Below the pieces are notes generated by a model. It did no database searches, was not told the origin of the DNA, and worked only from the letters and a program-made list of their open reading frames with translations. From contig CAJUMB010000059.1 of assembly GCA_910587105.1 (NCBI GenBank), positions 1 to 20,144 of the forward strand: a stretch of 20,144 nt of DNA, given 5' to 3'. This document shows positions 6,323-14,257 of the stretch, one piece after another. Within the stretch, counting starts at the first letter, position 1, and each line of letters starts with the position of its first letter. A program made the position numbers and the translations under genes. This stretch comes from an uncultured Lachnospiraceae bacterium. GTDB lineage: Bacteria; Bacillota; Clostridia; Lachnospirales; Lachnospiraceae.

Positions 6323-7342
6323 ATGAAAAAAAAGTATTTACTGCTTGTGGGAATTCTGGCAGTCTGCTTTGTAATGGGTGGCTGCAAGAAGAAGTCAGAA
6401 GCTGATAAAGTCACTGCTGAGAAAGAACCGACTATTATAACGAAAGATGACAGTGTGTCCGGCCAGGTTGTGGAAATGGAACAGGGCAGCAATATAGATA
6501 AATCCAAAATTACAAATATAATGGGAACAAAGACAGCTGCGTCTGGTGAGCTGGTAATCACAAATCTTACAGGACATGAGATCAGCGAATTTTATGCCCG
6601 CCTTTCCAGCGAAGAAGACTGGGGGGAAGATTATGTGGCAGGAAAATTCACATTAGAGAATAATGATATGGCTCTGTTTTACTATGAAAAGGATGAGCAG
6701 GCATCAGCAGGTACAGCTGTGCAGTATGATCTGCGGGTAGTATTTGCGGATGGTACAGAGTCTGAATGTTATTTTAGAGAGTTGACATTAAGTGATATTG
6801 AAGAACTCTCCTTGAATATTACAGACGGCGTCCCCTATGTGAAATACCAAAGCCTTTCCTCGAAACAGCAGGTTTCCACATTATCTGCGGCCAGAAAACG
6901 GATGGGTCTGCCGGAATCTGCCAGTGGAAACGAGACAGACAGTTCTTCCAAACAGAACCCGGGAACGGCAGGCAGCGGCACAGGCACCAATTCCAACACA
7001 GGTACTGGTTCAGATGACGGCGGGGATTCGACGCCTTCAGATTCTGGAACAGGAGATGTATCTGCAACACCAGACCCGGGCAGCAATTCAGGGGATGGCA
7101 GCGGCAGTGGTGATATACCGCCGGGAATGGACGGGCAGGGAACAGATCCGCGGGATACCGCCCAGGGCTACGTAGGCCAGGATATGGACAGCCTGGTTGG
7201 ACAGGTGGGGGATGCCAATGCTTCGGAATATGGTACAGATGAAGAAACGGGTTCTTCCATTGGATATTATTATTATGATGGTTTTACGGTTTCAACGATT
7301 GAAGGGGAAGATGGAAGCCAGACAGTTACAGGTGTCTGGTAG
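6323..7342 (+). CDS. putative lipoprotein with Gly/Ser/Thr-rich linker
   Basis: From ATG 6323 (GGAGG 7 nt upstream) the 339-residue product has a lipoprotein signal with lipobox MGGC (Cys21) followed by KKK. A beta-rich domain (about 70-170) begins with GELVITNLTGHEISEFYARL and includes a WGEDY motif; this pattern recurs in Gram-positive lipoproteins of unknown function. A long Gly/Ser/Thr/Asp linker (about 195-275) leads to a small C-terminal part with GYYYYDGFTVSTIEG. The upstream in-frame starts at 6215-6300 overlap the promoter and are rejected. It ends 14 bp before pyrH, so it is co-transcribed with essential genes. It shares the lipobox, disordered linker and YYYY-D motif with the lipoprotein at 3915-4619, although the domains differ. 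Function unknown. Confidence 0.82.
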   Translation: MKKKYLLLVGILAVCFVMGGCKKKSEADKVTAEKEPTIITKDDSVSGQVVEMEQGSNIDKSKITNIMGTKTAASGELVITNLTGHEISEFYARLSSEEDWGEDYVAGKFTLENNDMALFYYEKDEQASAGTAVQYDLRVVFADGTESECYFRELTLSDIEELSLNITDGVPYVKYQSLSSKQQVSTLSAARKRMGLPESASGNETDSSSKQNPGTAGSGTGTNSNTGTGSDDGGDSTPSDSGTGDVSATPDPGSNSGDGSGSGDIPPGMDGQGTDPRDTAQGYVGQDMDSLVGQVGDANASEYGTDEETGSSIGYYYYDGFTVSTIEGEDGSQTVTGVW

Positions 7343-7356
7343 AAGAAAGGCATTGG

Positions 7357-8055
7357 ATGATGAAAAAGATATTACTGAAGCTGAGCGGCGAAGCCCTGGC
7401 CGGAGATAAGAAAACAGGTCTGGATGAGGGCACAGTTATGGAAGTATCCAGGCAGGTAAAAGCAATCGCAGAAGATGGTATTCAGGTAAGTATCGTAATC
7501 GGCGGCGGCAATTTCTGGAGGGGAAGGTCAAGCGGAGCCATAGACCGGTGTAAAGCTGACCAGATTGGTATGATGGCTACAGTAATGAACTGTATCTATG
7601 TATCAGAGATCTTCCGCCACAGCGGACTGCAGACAGAAGTATTTACTCCATTTGTCTGTGGCGCATTTACCCGTTTGTTTTCAAAGGATGAAGCGGATAG
7701 GTGCCTGTCACAGGGAAAGGTAGTGTTTTTTGCCGGAGGTACAGGACATCCCTATTTTTCTACTGATACCACAGCAGCACTGCGGGCAGTGGAGATGGAG
7801 GCGGATATGATACTTCTGGCGAAAGCAGTAGATGGGGTCTATGACAGCGATCCGAAAGACAATCCAGGGGCAGAAAAATATGATGAAATCCACATACAGG
7901 ATGTGATCGATAAACAACTGGCAGTGATGGACCTTACTGCTTCCATCATGTGTATGGAAAATAAAATGCCGATGCTGGTATTTGGCCTGAATGGGAAAGA
8001 TAGTATCATTCAGACGGTGCGCGGTGAATTCTGCGGTACAAAGGTTCTTGTATAA
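7357..8055 (+). CDS. pyrH: UMP kinase
   Basis: PyrH phosphorylates UMP to UDP with ATP in the cytoplasm, a committed step for RNA, DNA, UDP-sugar and cell-wall precursor synthesis. The 232-residue sequence shows the amino-acid-kinase fold. KLSGEAL (8-14) is the phosphate-binding start, IGGGNFWRG (48-56) the glycine-rich loop, and QIGMMATVMN (69-78) the conserved allosteric-interface region. TDTTAALRAVE and LLAKAVDGVYDSDPK are the UMP/ATP site segments. Two adjacent ATGs (7357, 7360) both fit the AAAGG site; the second gives slightly better spacing. It follows the lipoprotein gene by 14 bp and precedes frr by 68 bp. In many bacteria rpsB-tsf lie upstream; here they do not. Confidence 0.97.
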   Translation: MMKKILLKLSGEALAGDKKTGLDEGTVMEVSRQVKAIAEDGIQVSIVIGGGNFWRGRSSGAIDRCKADQIGMMATVMNCIYVSEIFRHSGLQTEVFTPFVCGAFTRLFSKDEADRCLSQGKVVFFAGGTGHPYFSTDTTAALRAVEMEADMILLAKAVDGVYDSDPKDNPGAEKYDEIHIQDVIDKQLAVMDLTASIMCMENKMPMLVFGLNGKDSIIQTVRGEFCGTKVLV

Positions 8056-8123
8056 AAAGGTGTGATCAGAAATCCGGGTATGGAGGCTTTTGTGAGCACT
8101 TAAAAATTAAGGGAGAAAAACAA

Positions 8124-8675
8124 ATGGATGAAAGACTTCAAAAGTATGATGAGAAAATGACCAAAACGATGGGTAATTTGGAATCCGAGTATGCAACAAT
8201 CCGGGCGGGGAGGGCAAATCCCAGAGTTCTGGACCGGCTGTCCGTAGATTATTATGGAGCTCCTACGCCTATCCAGCAAGTGGCAAATGTAAGTGTTCCA
8301 GAGGCGCGTATGATTCAGATTCAGCCCTGGGAACCGGATATGGTCAAAAAAATCGAGAAAGCAATCCTCACATCTGACCTGGGGATTAATCCCACCAATG
8401 ATGGACGGGTGATTCGTCTGGTATTTCCTGAATTGACAGAAGAGCGCAGAAAAGAATTGGTGAAAGATGTGAAGAAGCGGGGAGAAGCTGCCAAGGTGGC
8501 ACTTCGGAATATCCGCAGAGATGCCAATGATACGTTGAAGAAACTGGGAAAAGAAGATGTTTCTGAGGACGAAATCAAAGAGCTGGAAGATCAGGTGCAG
8601 AAAATGACGGATCAGTATGTGAAAAAAGTGGATGCTGCCATTGAGGAAAAATCAAAAGAGATTATGAAGGTATAA
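8124..8675 (+). CDS. frr: ribosome recycling factor
   Basis: RRF works with EF-G to split post-termination ribosomes. The 183-residue protein has the family length (about 185) and hallmark segments. Near the N-terminus is IRAGRANPRVLDRLSVDYYG, and PIQQVANVSVPEARMIQIQP follows in the beta domain. The helical hairpin region VKKRGEAAKVALRNIRRDAN carries the conserved ribosome-contact Arg. AAGGGAG lies 8 nt before ATG 8124. It sits in the usual pyrH-frr-uppS order, so co-transcription with pyrH is expected. Nothing is missing or unusual. Confidence 0.97.
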   Translation: MDERLQKYDEKMTKTMGNLESEYATIRAGRANPRVLDRLSVDYYGAPTPIQQVANVSVPEARMIQIQPWEPDMVKKIEKAILTSDLGINPTNDGRVIRLVFPELTEERRKELVKDVKKRGEAAKVALRNIRRDANDTLKKLGKEDVSEDEIKELEDQVQKMTDQYVKKVDAAIEEKSKEIMKV

Positions 8676-8701
8676 TTTTTTTGAATCTGAACCAAATAAC
8701 A

Positions 8702-8728
8702 GGGGGCTCATGTGAGACCCCCTTTCTT
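8702..8728 (+). terminator. hairpin with U-tract between frr and uppS (partial terminator)
   Basis: GGGGGCTC (8702-8709) pairs with GAG-A-CCCCC (8714-8722, one bulged A) around an ATGT loop and is followed by TTTCTT. This has the form of a rho-independent terminator inside an otherwise continuous gene string. It may lower expression of uppS and the downstream genes relative to pyrH-frr. Confidence 0.55.
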
Positions 8729-8752
8729 GTGTATGGGGAAAAGGAGAGTTGT

Positions 8753-9469
8753 ATGGAGGTACCCAATCATATTGCCATTATTCTTGACGGCAACGGCAGA
8801 TGGGCAAAGCGAAGAGGAATGCCCAGAGGATATGGCCATGTGAAAGGCTGTGAAAACCTGGAAAAGATTTGTGAGTATGCCAGCGAACTGGGGGTAAAAT
8901 ATCTTACTGTATATGCTTTTTCTACAGAAAACTGGAAGCGGTCCAGAAGTGAAGTAGAAGGGTTGATGAAGCTTTTTCGGGATTATTTAAAAAAATGCAT
9001 AAAGATATCCAGAAAATGGCAGATGCAGGTGAGGGTGATCGGGGAAATATCTGCATTTGACCAGGATATTCAAAAAAGTGTGCATACTTTAGAAGAATTT
9101 TCCAGCCAGTTCGATAAACTGCATTTTCAGCTGGCATTGAATTATGGAAGCAGAGATGAGATGATCCGGGGCATAAGAAAAATAGCTGCTGAGTGTGTGT
9201 CAGGGAAACTTTCGCCGGAAGACATTGAAGAAGAGCGGTTTGGAGATTATCTGGATACAGCAGGGCTTCCAGACCCGGATTTGATGATCCGCACCAGCGG
9301 GGAACTGCGTCTTTCTAATTTTCTATTGTGGCAGATGGCTTATACAGAATTTTATTTTACAGATGTGGCCTGGCCGGATTTTGACAAGAAGGAATTGGTC
9401 AAAGCCATTGAGCAATATAATAAAAGAGACAGAAGGTACGGCGGGGTAAAGGAGGAGCAGAATGTTTAA
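8753..9469 (+). CDS. uppS: isoprenyl transferase (undecaprenyl pyrophosphate synthase)
   Basis: UppS condenses farnesyl pyrophosphate with isopentenyl pyrophosphate units to make undecaprenyl pyrophosphate, the lipid carrier for peptidoglycan and wall polymers. From ATG 8753 (AAGGAGAG site, 6 nt) the protein has 238 residues. The catalytic Asp12 is in AIILDGNGRWAKRRG, followed by YGHVKG, YAFSTENWKRS and the C-terminal signature RTSGELRLSNFLLWQMAYTE with DVAWPDF. An in-frame start at 8681 would read through the hairpin and lacks a ribosome site, so it is rejected. The 3' end overlaps cdsA by 8 bp, indicating translational coupling. Confidence 0.97.
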   Translation: MEVPNHIAIILDGNGRWAKRRGMPRGYGHVKGCENLEKICEYASELGVKYLTVYAFSTENWKRSRSEVEGLMKLFRDYLKKCIKISRKWQMQVRVIGEISAFDQDIQKSVHTLEEFSSQFDKLHFQLALNYGSRDEMIRGIRKIAAECVSGKLSPEDIEEERFGDYLDTAGLPDPDLMIRTSGELRLSNFLLWQMAYTEFYFTDVAWPDFDKKELVKAIEQYNKRDRRYGGVKEEQNV

Positions 9470-10262
9470 GGTGCGGCTGGCCAGCGGAGTTCTGCTGGTG
9501 CTGGCCATTCTTTTGCTGATTTTCCGTGGTGGGAGCGTGTTATATGTGTCTGTGGCTGCTGTCTCGCTGATTGGGATGCGGGAACTGTATCAGGCTGCAG
9601 GGGTTCATGGGGAAAAGATGGGAGTGCTGGAATTTGCCGGTTACTCGGGAGCACTTTTGTATTACCTGGCTCTGTGGTTTGGAATAGAAAGATACGGTCT
9701 GCTGGCCATATTGGCAGCACTGATTCTTCTGATGTCTGTCTATGTATTTACCTATCCCAAATATCAGGCAGAGCAGGTGATGGCAGCGTTTTTCGGTATT
9801 ATGTATGTGGCGGTTATGCTTTCTTTCATTTATCTGACACGGGTGCTGGAAGGAGGCATTTACCATGTGTGGCTGATCTTTCTATGTTCCTGGGGGTGTG
9901 ATACCTGTGCATACTGTGTGGGTGTTCTGTTTGGAAAACATAAAATGACACCGGTGCTGAGTCCGAAAAAGTCGGTGGAAGGCGCTGTGGGAGGCGTGGC
10001 AGGGGCTGTTTTGCTGGGCGTTCTTTATGCTTACTTTACGAAAGGCAGCATGGCAGGTTATGCCGTTATCTGCGGGGCAGGTGCACTGCTTTCTATGATA
10101 GGAGATCTGGCGGCATCAGCAATCAAGAGACAGACAAAGATAAAAGATTACGGGAAATTAATTCCGGGACACGGAGGCATTCTAGACCGTTTTGACAGTG
10201 TGATTTTTACGGCTCCGGTTATTTATTTTCTGATAGTGGTTTTGGCAGGGAGAGCCTTATGA
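9462..10262 (+). CDS. cdsA: phosphatidate cytidylyltransferase (CDP-diglyceride synthase)
   Basis: CdsA forms CDP-diacylglycerol from phosphatidate and CTP at the membrane, the precursor of phosphatidylglycerol and cardiolipin. The 266-residue protein has about eight hydrophobic segments. The family signature is near the C-terminus (SAIKRQTKIKDYGKLIPGHG followed by GILDRFDS), including the Lys-Asp and Asp-Arg residues that bind metal and CTP. AAAGGAGGAG precedes ATG 9462, inside the end of uppS. The stop overlaps the dxr start (ATGA), so the three genes are coupled. Confidence 0.96.
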   Translation: MFKVRLASGVLLVLAILLLIFRGGSVLYVSVAAVSLIGMRELYQAAGVHGEKMGVLEFAGYSGALLYYLALWFGIERYGLLAILAALILLMSVYVFTYPKYQAEQVMAAFFGIMYVAVMLSFIYLTRVLEGGIYHVWLIFLCSWGCDTCAYCVGVLFGKHKMTPVLSPKKSVEGAVGGVAGAVLLGVLYAYFTKGSMAGYAVICGAGALLSMIGDLAASAIKRQTKIKDYGKLIPGHGGILDRFDSVIFTAPVIYFLIVVLAGRAL

Positions 10263-11401
10263 AAAAAATAGCGATTTTAGGATCTACAGGTTCTATAGGT
10301 ACACAAACTCTGGAAGTTGTCAGGCATAATGGAGATATTCAGGTATTGGGACTAACGGCAGGTTCCAATATCCGGCTGTTGGAAGAACAGATCCGGGAGT
10401 TTTCTCCTGTGGCAGTCTCGGTTATGGATGAAGATAAGGCCAGAGATCTGGCAGTGCGTGTCAGAGATACAGATACAAAAGTCCTAAGCGGCATGGATGG
10501 GATGATGAAAGTGGCAGCACTGAAAGACACAGAAATGCTTGTTACTGCTGTGGTGGGAATGATCGGGATACGCCCCACAATAGAAGCCATACGTGCCGGG
10601 AAAGATATTGCTCTGGCAAATAAAGAAACTCTTGTCACAGCGGGACATATTATCATGCCTCTGGCACGGGAATATGGCGTTTCTATTCTTCCTGTGGATA
10701 GTGAGCACAGTGCAATTTTTCAATGCCTTCACGGTGAATCTGCCCGTTCCCTGCGAAAGCTGCTGCTCACTGCATCCGGAGGGCCTTTCCGGGGATATGA
10801 CCGAAAGATGCTGGAGCAGGTGACCCTTTCAGATACCCTGAAACATCCCAACTGGGTGATGGGGCAAAAGATCACGGTGGATTCCGCAACTCTGGTGAAT
10901 AAAGGGCTGGAAGTCATGGAGGCGTGCTGGCTGTTTCAGGTGGAAGTAGATCAGGTACAGGTGGTGGTCCAGCCTCAGAGCGTCATTCATTCTATGGTAG
11001 AATTTGAGGACGGAGCAGTGATGGCACAACTGGGCACACCAGATATGAAACTTCCTATTCAGTATGCACTTTATTATCCCCAAAGGCGGTTTCTGCCTGG
11101 AGACAGGCTGGATTTCGCCGCGCTGGGTTCCTTAACGTTTGAGGCACCGGACCCGGATACGTTTCAGGGGCTGTCCATGGCTGTGGAGGCAGCCCGGGCC
11201 GGCGGCAGTATGCCCACAGTATTCAACGCTGCCAATGAGCAGGCTGTACGCAGATTTTTGAACCAGGAAATCCGTTTCCTGGATATTTATGATATGATCG
11301 GCAGTTCCATGGGCAGACACCAGGTGATACCAGAACCTTCTCTGGATACGATTCTGGAAATTGAGGCAGATACAAATCAGTGGTTGGAAAGCAGGTGGTA
11401 A
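10259..11401 (+). CDS. dxr: 1-deoxy-D-xylulose 5-phosphate reductoisomerase
   Basis: Dxr converts DXP to 2-C-methyl-D-erythritol 4-phosphate with NADPH, the first committed step of the non-mevalonate isoprenoid pathway that supplies UppS, encoded two genes upstream. The 380-residue protein shows the NADPH loop GSTGSIG (8-14) and ALANKETLV (118-126). The metal site is DSEH (Asp147, Glu149) plus Glu218 in NKGLEVMEA. ASGGPF (172-177), HPNWVMGQKITVDSATLVNK and the HSMVEF loop are also present. Its length is close to the family norm of about 385-400. The start overlaps the cdsA stop by 4 bp. Presence of the MEP pathway fits an anaerobic Firmicute. Confidence 0.97.
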   Translation: MKKIAILGSTGSIGTQTLEVVRHNGDIQVLGLTAGSNIRLLEEQIREFSPVAVSVMDEDKARDLAVRVRDTDTKVLSGMDGMMKVAALKDTEMLVTAVVGMIGIRPTIEAIRAGKDIALANKETLVTAGHIIMPLAREYGVSILPVDSEHSAIFQCLHGESARSLRKLLLTASGGPFRGYDRKMLEQVTLSDTLKHPNWVMGQKITVDSATLVNKGLEVMEACWLFQVEVDQVQVVVQPQSVIHSMVEFEDGAVMAQLGTPDMKLPIQYALYYPQRRFLPGDRLDFAALGSLTFEAPDPDTFQGLSMAVEAARAGGSMPTVFNAANEQAVRRFLNQEIRFLDIYDMIGSSMGRHQVIPEPSLDTILEIEADTNQWLESRW

Positions 11402-11403
11402 TT

Positions 11404-12687
11404 TTGAAAATTTTCATTGCAATTATTATTTTCAGCATATTGGTATTGTTTCATGAATTGGGACACTTTCTTCTGGCAAAGAAAAATGGAATTGTAGTTC
11501 AGCAATTTTCTCTTGGTATGGGTCCCACACTGTTGAAAACCAAAAGAGGAGAGACCGAATATTGTCTGAAGCTTCTGCCCCTGGGCGGTTCCTGCATGAT
11601 GCTGGGCGAGGATGAAGACAGTGAAGTCCCAGGCTCATTTAATTCTGCTTCTGTGTGGGGGAGGATTACTGTAATTGCCGCAGGGCCTGTTTTTAATTTT
11701 ATCATGGCCTTTATTTTTTCAGTGATTATTGTGGCAATGATGGGCTATGTACCGTCCAGAGCAGAAAGAGTTCCTGAGGACTCTCCTGCATATGAGGCCG
11801 GGCTTCGAGAAGGGGACCTGATTACTGAATTTCAGGGATATGCCATAGACAGCGGACTGGATTTAAACACGTGGCTCGCACTCAATGAACTGGAGGATGC
11901 GCCCATAGAGATGACAATCAAACGTGATGGGGTGAAGAAACTGGTTTCTTATCAGCCAGAGACCCGGGAAACATATCTCATGGGGTTTAACCGGGCAGGC
12001 ACAGAGCGTTTAGAAGTGGCTTCTCTGATTAAAGATATGCCATTAGAAGAATCAGGAATTCAGCCTGGTGATGTGATTACGGAGATTAATGGGACTGCTA
12101 TTCGTAATCAGGATGATTACGAAGCCTATCTCAAAGAACATCCATTGAGTGAGGAGCCTTTGGATATTACGTATGAGCATAAAGAAAAGCTGAAAAAAAT
12201 TACGGTAACCCCGGCCAGCTATACCCAGGTATCCCTGGGATTTCAGTATCATCTGGGGCGTGAGAAGACTTCGTCCTGGAATGTATTCCGATATGCGGCC
12301 ATTGAGGTAAAGTATTGGATCCGCACAACAGTGATGAGTCTGGGGAAATTATTCACCGGACAATTTGGAATCCGGGATTTGTCCGGGCCGGTAGGTGTGG
12401 TGGACGTAATCGGGGATACTTATGAGGCCGCCCGTTCAAAGGGCAGCACGGTTCTCTGGGCGAGTATGCTGAATATTGCAGTGCTTCTCTCTGCAAATTT
12501 GGGAATTATGAATCTGCTTCCCATACCGGCGCTGGATGGCGGCCGGCTGGTCTTCTTAATTCTGGAAGCGGTCCGGAAGAAACCCATTAACAGACAGGCA
12601 GAGGCAATGATTCATATGGCAGGCTTCGTTCTTCTCATGGCGCTGATGTTCGTGGTAATGTATCATGATATTATGAAGCTATTTTAG
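11404..12687 (+). CDS. rseP: RseP/RasP-type site-2 zinc metalloprotease
   Basis: This intramembrane protease cuts anti-sigma factors and signal peptide remnants within the membrane. The first transmembrane helix holds the zinc motif HELGH (17-21). Two PDZ-like domains follow in tandem (about 115-190 and 195-275; GLREGDLITEFQG and GIQPGDVITEING). The third zinc ligand lies in the LDG motif of NLLPIPALDGGRL (Asp378). I chose TTG 11404 (MKIFIAIII), with AGGTGG 5 nt upstream, giving 427 residues; GTG 11395 and GTG 11380 are in frame but overlap the dxr end. Two PDZ domains resemble E. coli RseP more than the single-PDZ Bacillus RasP. It is the last gene of the dxr operon. Confidence 0.94.
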   Translation: MKIFIAIIIFSILVLFHELGHFLLAKKNGIVVQQFSLGMGPTLLKTKRGETEYCLKLLPLGGSCMMLGEDEDSEVPGSFNSASVWGRITVIAAGPVFNFIMAFIFSVIIVAMMGYVPSRAERVPEDSPAYEAGLREGDLITEFQGYAIDSGLDLNTWLALNELEDAPIEMTIKRDGVKKLVSYQPETRETYLMGFNRAGTERLEVASLIKDMPLEESGIQPGDVITEINGTAIRNQDDYEAYLKEHPLSEEPLDITYEHKEKLKKITVTPASYTQVSLGFQYHLGREKTSSWNVFRYAAIEVKYWIRTTVMSLGKLFTGQFGIRDLSGPVGVVDVIGDTYEAARSKGSTVLWASMLNIAVLLSANLGIMNLLPIPALDGGRLVFLILEAVRKKPINRQAEAMIHMAGFVLLMALMFVVMYHDIMKLF

Positions 12688-12769
12688 ATGCATTAGAAGT
12701 TTCCACAGGGGCAATTATGAAGATGGTATGCATATACTAATATAACATCAATCGGTTAAGAGGTTATGA

Positions 12770-14032
12770 ATGAGGGATTATATGCGTATCATGGAGAATA
12801 ACCAGGTAGATACAGGAAAGCTCCAGATTCAGGTGCAGTCCTCTGTGAGGAATGTTCCGATTCAGGATGCCAGGATACAGATATCCTATACTGGAAATCC
12901 CACACAGACGATAGAAGAGGTGGTTACAGATGAATCCGGACAAAGTCCGACTCTGGAACTGCCGGCACCCCCGGTAGAATACAGCCTGGAGCCCGGAGAA
13001 ACTCAGCCGTATTCAGAATATACACTGAACGTGAGTGCTCCGGGATATACCCCTTTTGACATTAGTGGGATTGAGATACTGTCCACAGCAACAGCTGTCC
13101 AATCTGTGTATCTGGAACCACAGGAACCAGGAGAACAGATTGACAACCTGGTGATTCCAGCCCACACGCTGTATGGTGATTACCCGCCAAAGATACCGGA
13201 AGAAGAAATTAAACCTATGGATGAAACCGGGGAAATTGTGTTGAGCCGTGTTGTCGTGCCGGAATATGTGGTGGTCCACGACGGCGTGCCCTCGGACAGC
13301 ACTGCCCGGGATTACTATGTGAGGTACAGGGACTATATTAAAAATGTGGCTTCCAGTGAGATTTATGCCACCTGGCCCCAAGATACGATCCGGGCAAATG
13401 TGCTGGCTATTATGTCGTTCACTTTGAACAGGGTCTATACAGAATGGTACCGCAACAAGGGGTATGATTTTACCATCACATCATCTACAGCATTTGATCA
13501 CAAGTGGATACCCGATAGAAATATTTTTACCAGCATTTCCCAGGTGGTGGATGAGCTGTTCTCCAATTATCTGTCCCGTCCCAATGTGCGCCAGCCCATT
13601 TTGACCCAATATTGCGATGGGCAGAGGGTGACCTGCCCTAACTGGATGAGTCAATGGGGCTCCAAATATCTGGGAGATCAAAATTATTCGGCAATTGAAA
13701 TTCTACGGTATTATTATGGCGATTCCATGTATATTAATATGGCGGAAGAGATATCAGGAATCCCTGCCTCCTGGCCCAGGTACGATCTGGATATTGGTGC
13801 GTCCGGACAGAAAGTGACACAAATACAGGACCAGCTCAATACCATTGCAGATGTATATTCGGCCATCCCTCAGGAACCAGTGACCGGGTACTATGATGAG
13901 GCGACAAAAGAGGCTGTGCGGACTTTTCAGAAGGTATTTAAGCTTCCCCAGACAGGAATTGTGGATTATGTAACCTGGTATAAAATTCAGGAAATTTATG
14001 TGGGGGTTACCAGAATCGCTGAGCTGATGTGA
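12770..14032 (+). CDS. spore-type peptidoglycan-binding protein with SpoIID-like domain
   Basis: The 420-residue protein has three parts. Residues about 15-120 form a beta-sandwich domain like carboxypeptidase regulatory domains (GKLQIQVQSSVRNVPIQDAR, then YTLNVSAPGYTPFDI). Residues about 170-330 resemble the SpoIID/LytB amidase-activator fold (YIKNVASSEIYATWPQDTIR, then LAIMSFTLNRVYTEWY and TSSTAFDHKW). The C-terminus (about 345-412) is a PG_binding_1 domain (SGQKVTQIQDQLN, VTGYYDEATKEAVRTFQK, TGIVDYVTWYKI). There is no signal peptide or membrane helix, as in proteins deposited from the mother cell. Homologues are often annotated as spore cortex-lytic or peptidoglycan-binding proteins; the exact activity is unproven. 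GAGG lies 6 nt before ATG 12770. The gap from rseP (82 bp) has a possible sporulation promoter. Confidence 0.8.
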   Translation: MRDYMRIMENNQVDTGKLQIQVQSSVRNVPIQDARIQISYTGNPTQTIEEVVTDESGQSPTLELPAPPVEYSLEPGETQPYSEYTLNVSAPGYTPFDISGIEILSTATAVQSVYLEPQEPGEQIDNLVIPAHTLYGDYPPKIPEEEIKPMDETGEIVLSRVVVPEYVVVHDGVPSDSTARDYYVRYRDYIKNVASSEIYATWPQDTIRANVLAIMSFTLNRVYTEWYRNKGYDFTITSSTAFDHKWIPDRNIFTSISQVVDELFSNYLSRPNVRQPILTQYCDGQRVTCPNWMSQWGSKYLGDQNYSAIEILRYYYGDSMYINMAEEISGIPASWPRYDLDIGASGQKVTQIQDQLNTIADVYSAIPQEPVTGYYDEATKEAVRTFQKVFKLPQTGIVDYVTWYKIQEIYVGVTRIAELM

Positions 14033-14175
14033 AGATGATGTGGAACATGCAGTCCCAGACTTCAATTTCCAGCCGGATGGAGTATCAGGCGGTCTGTGTA
14101 GAAATTACTGTGCCGGACAGGAAGCTGTACTGCAGTGCCTGGCCGGCATATTTTTGGAAAATTTTAAATACTATG

Positions 14176-14240
14176 TCTAGAGCGTGTCTTAAAAATCATT
14201 CCTGCCATTGACAAAAAGCATTTTTAAGACACGCTCTAGA
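14176..14240. mobile_element. 65-bp palindromic mini-element (possible MITE) with CTAG ends
   Basis: A perfect 21-bp inverted repeat (14176-14196 and 14220-14240) starts TCTAGAGCGTGTC and ends GACACGCTCTAGA, with a 23-nt non-palindromic centre. CTAG at each outer edge fits a target duplication of the type made by IS5/IS427-like elements, and AGCGTGTC would be the terminal repeat. There is no T tract after either arm, so it is a poor terminator candidate. The right arm ends 17 bp before the mobA start. The assignment as a non-autonomous transposable element is inferred from form only. Confidence 0.55.
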
Positions 14241-14257
14241 AGAAAGCGAATTTATGT

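Noticed and set aside
14029..14211. 60-residue frame overlapping the end of the SpoIID-like gene
   Set aside because: No ribosome site, no family pattern, and it runs through an arm of the palindromic element.
14176..14240. Palindrome as an intrinsic terminator of the SpoIID-like gene
   Set aside because: Neither arm is followed by a T tract, and the 23-nt centre with CTAG ends fits a small mobile element better.
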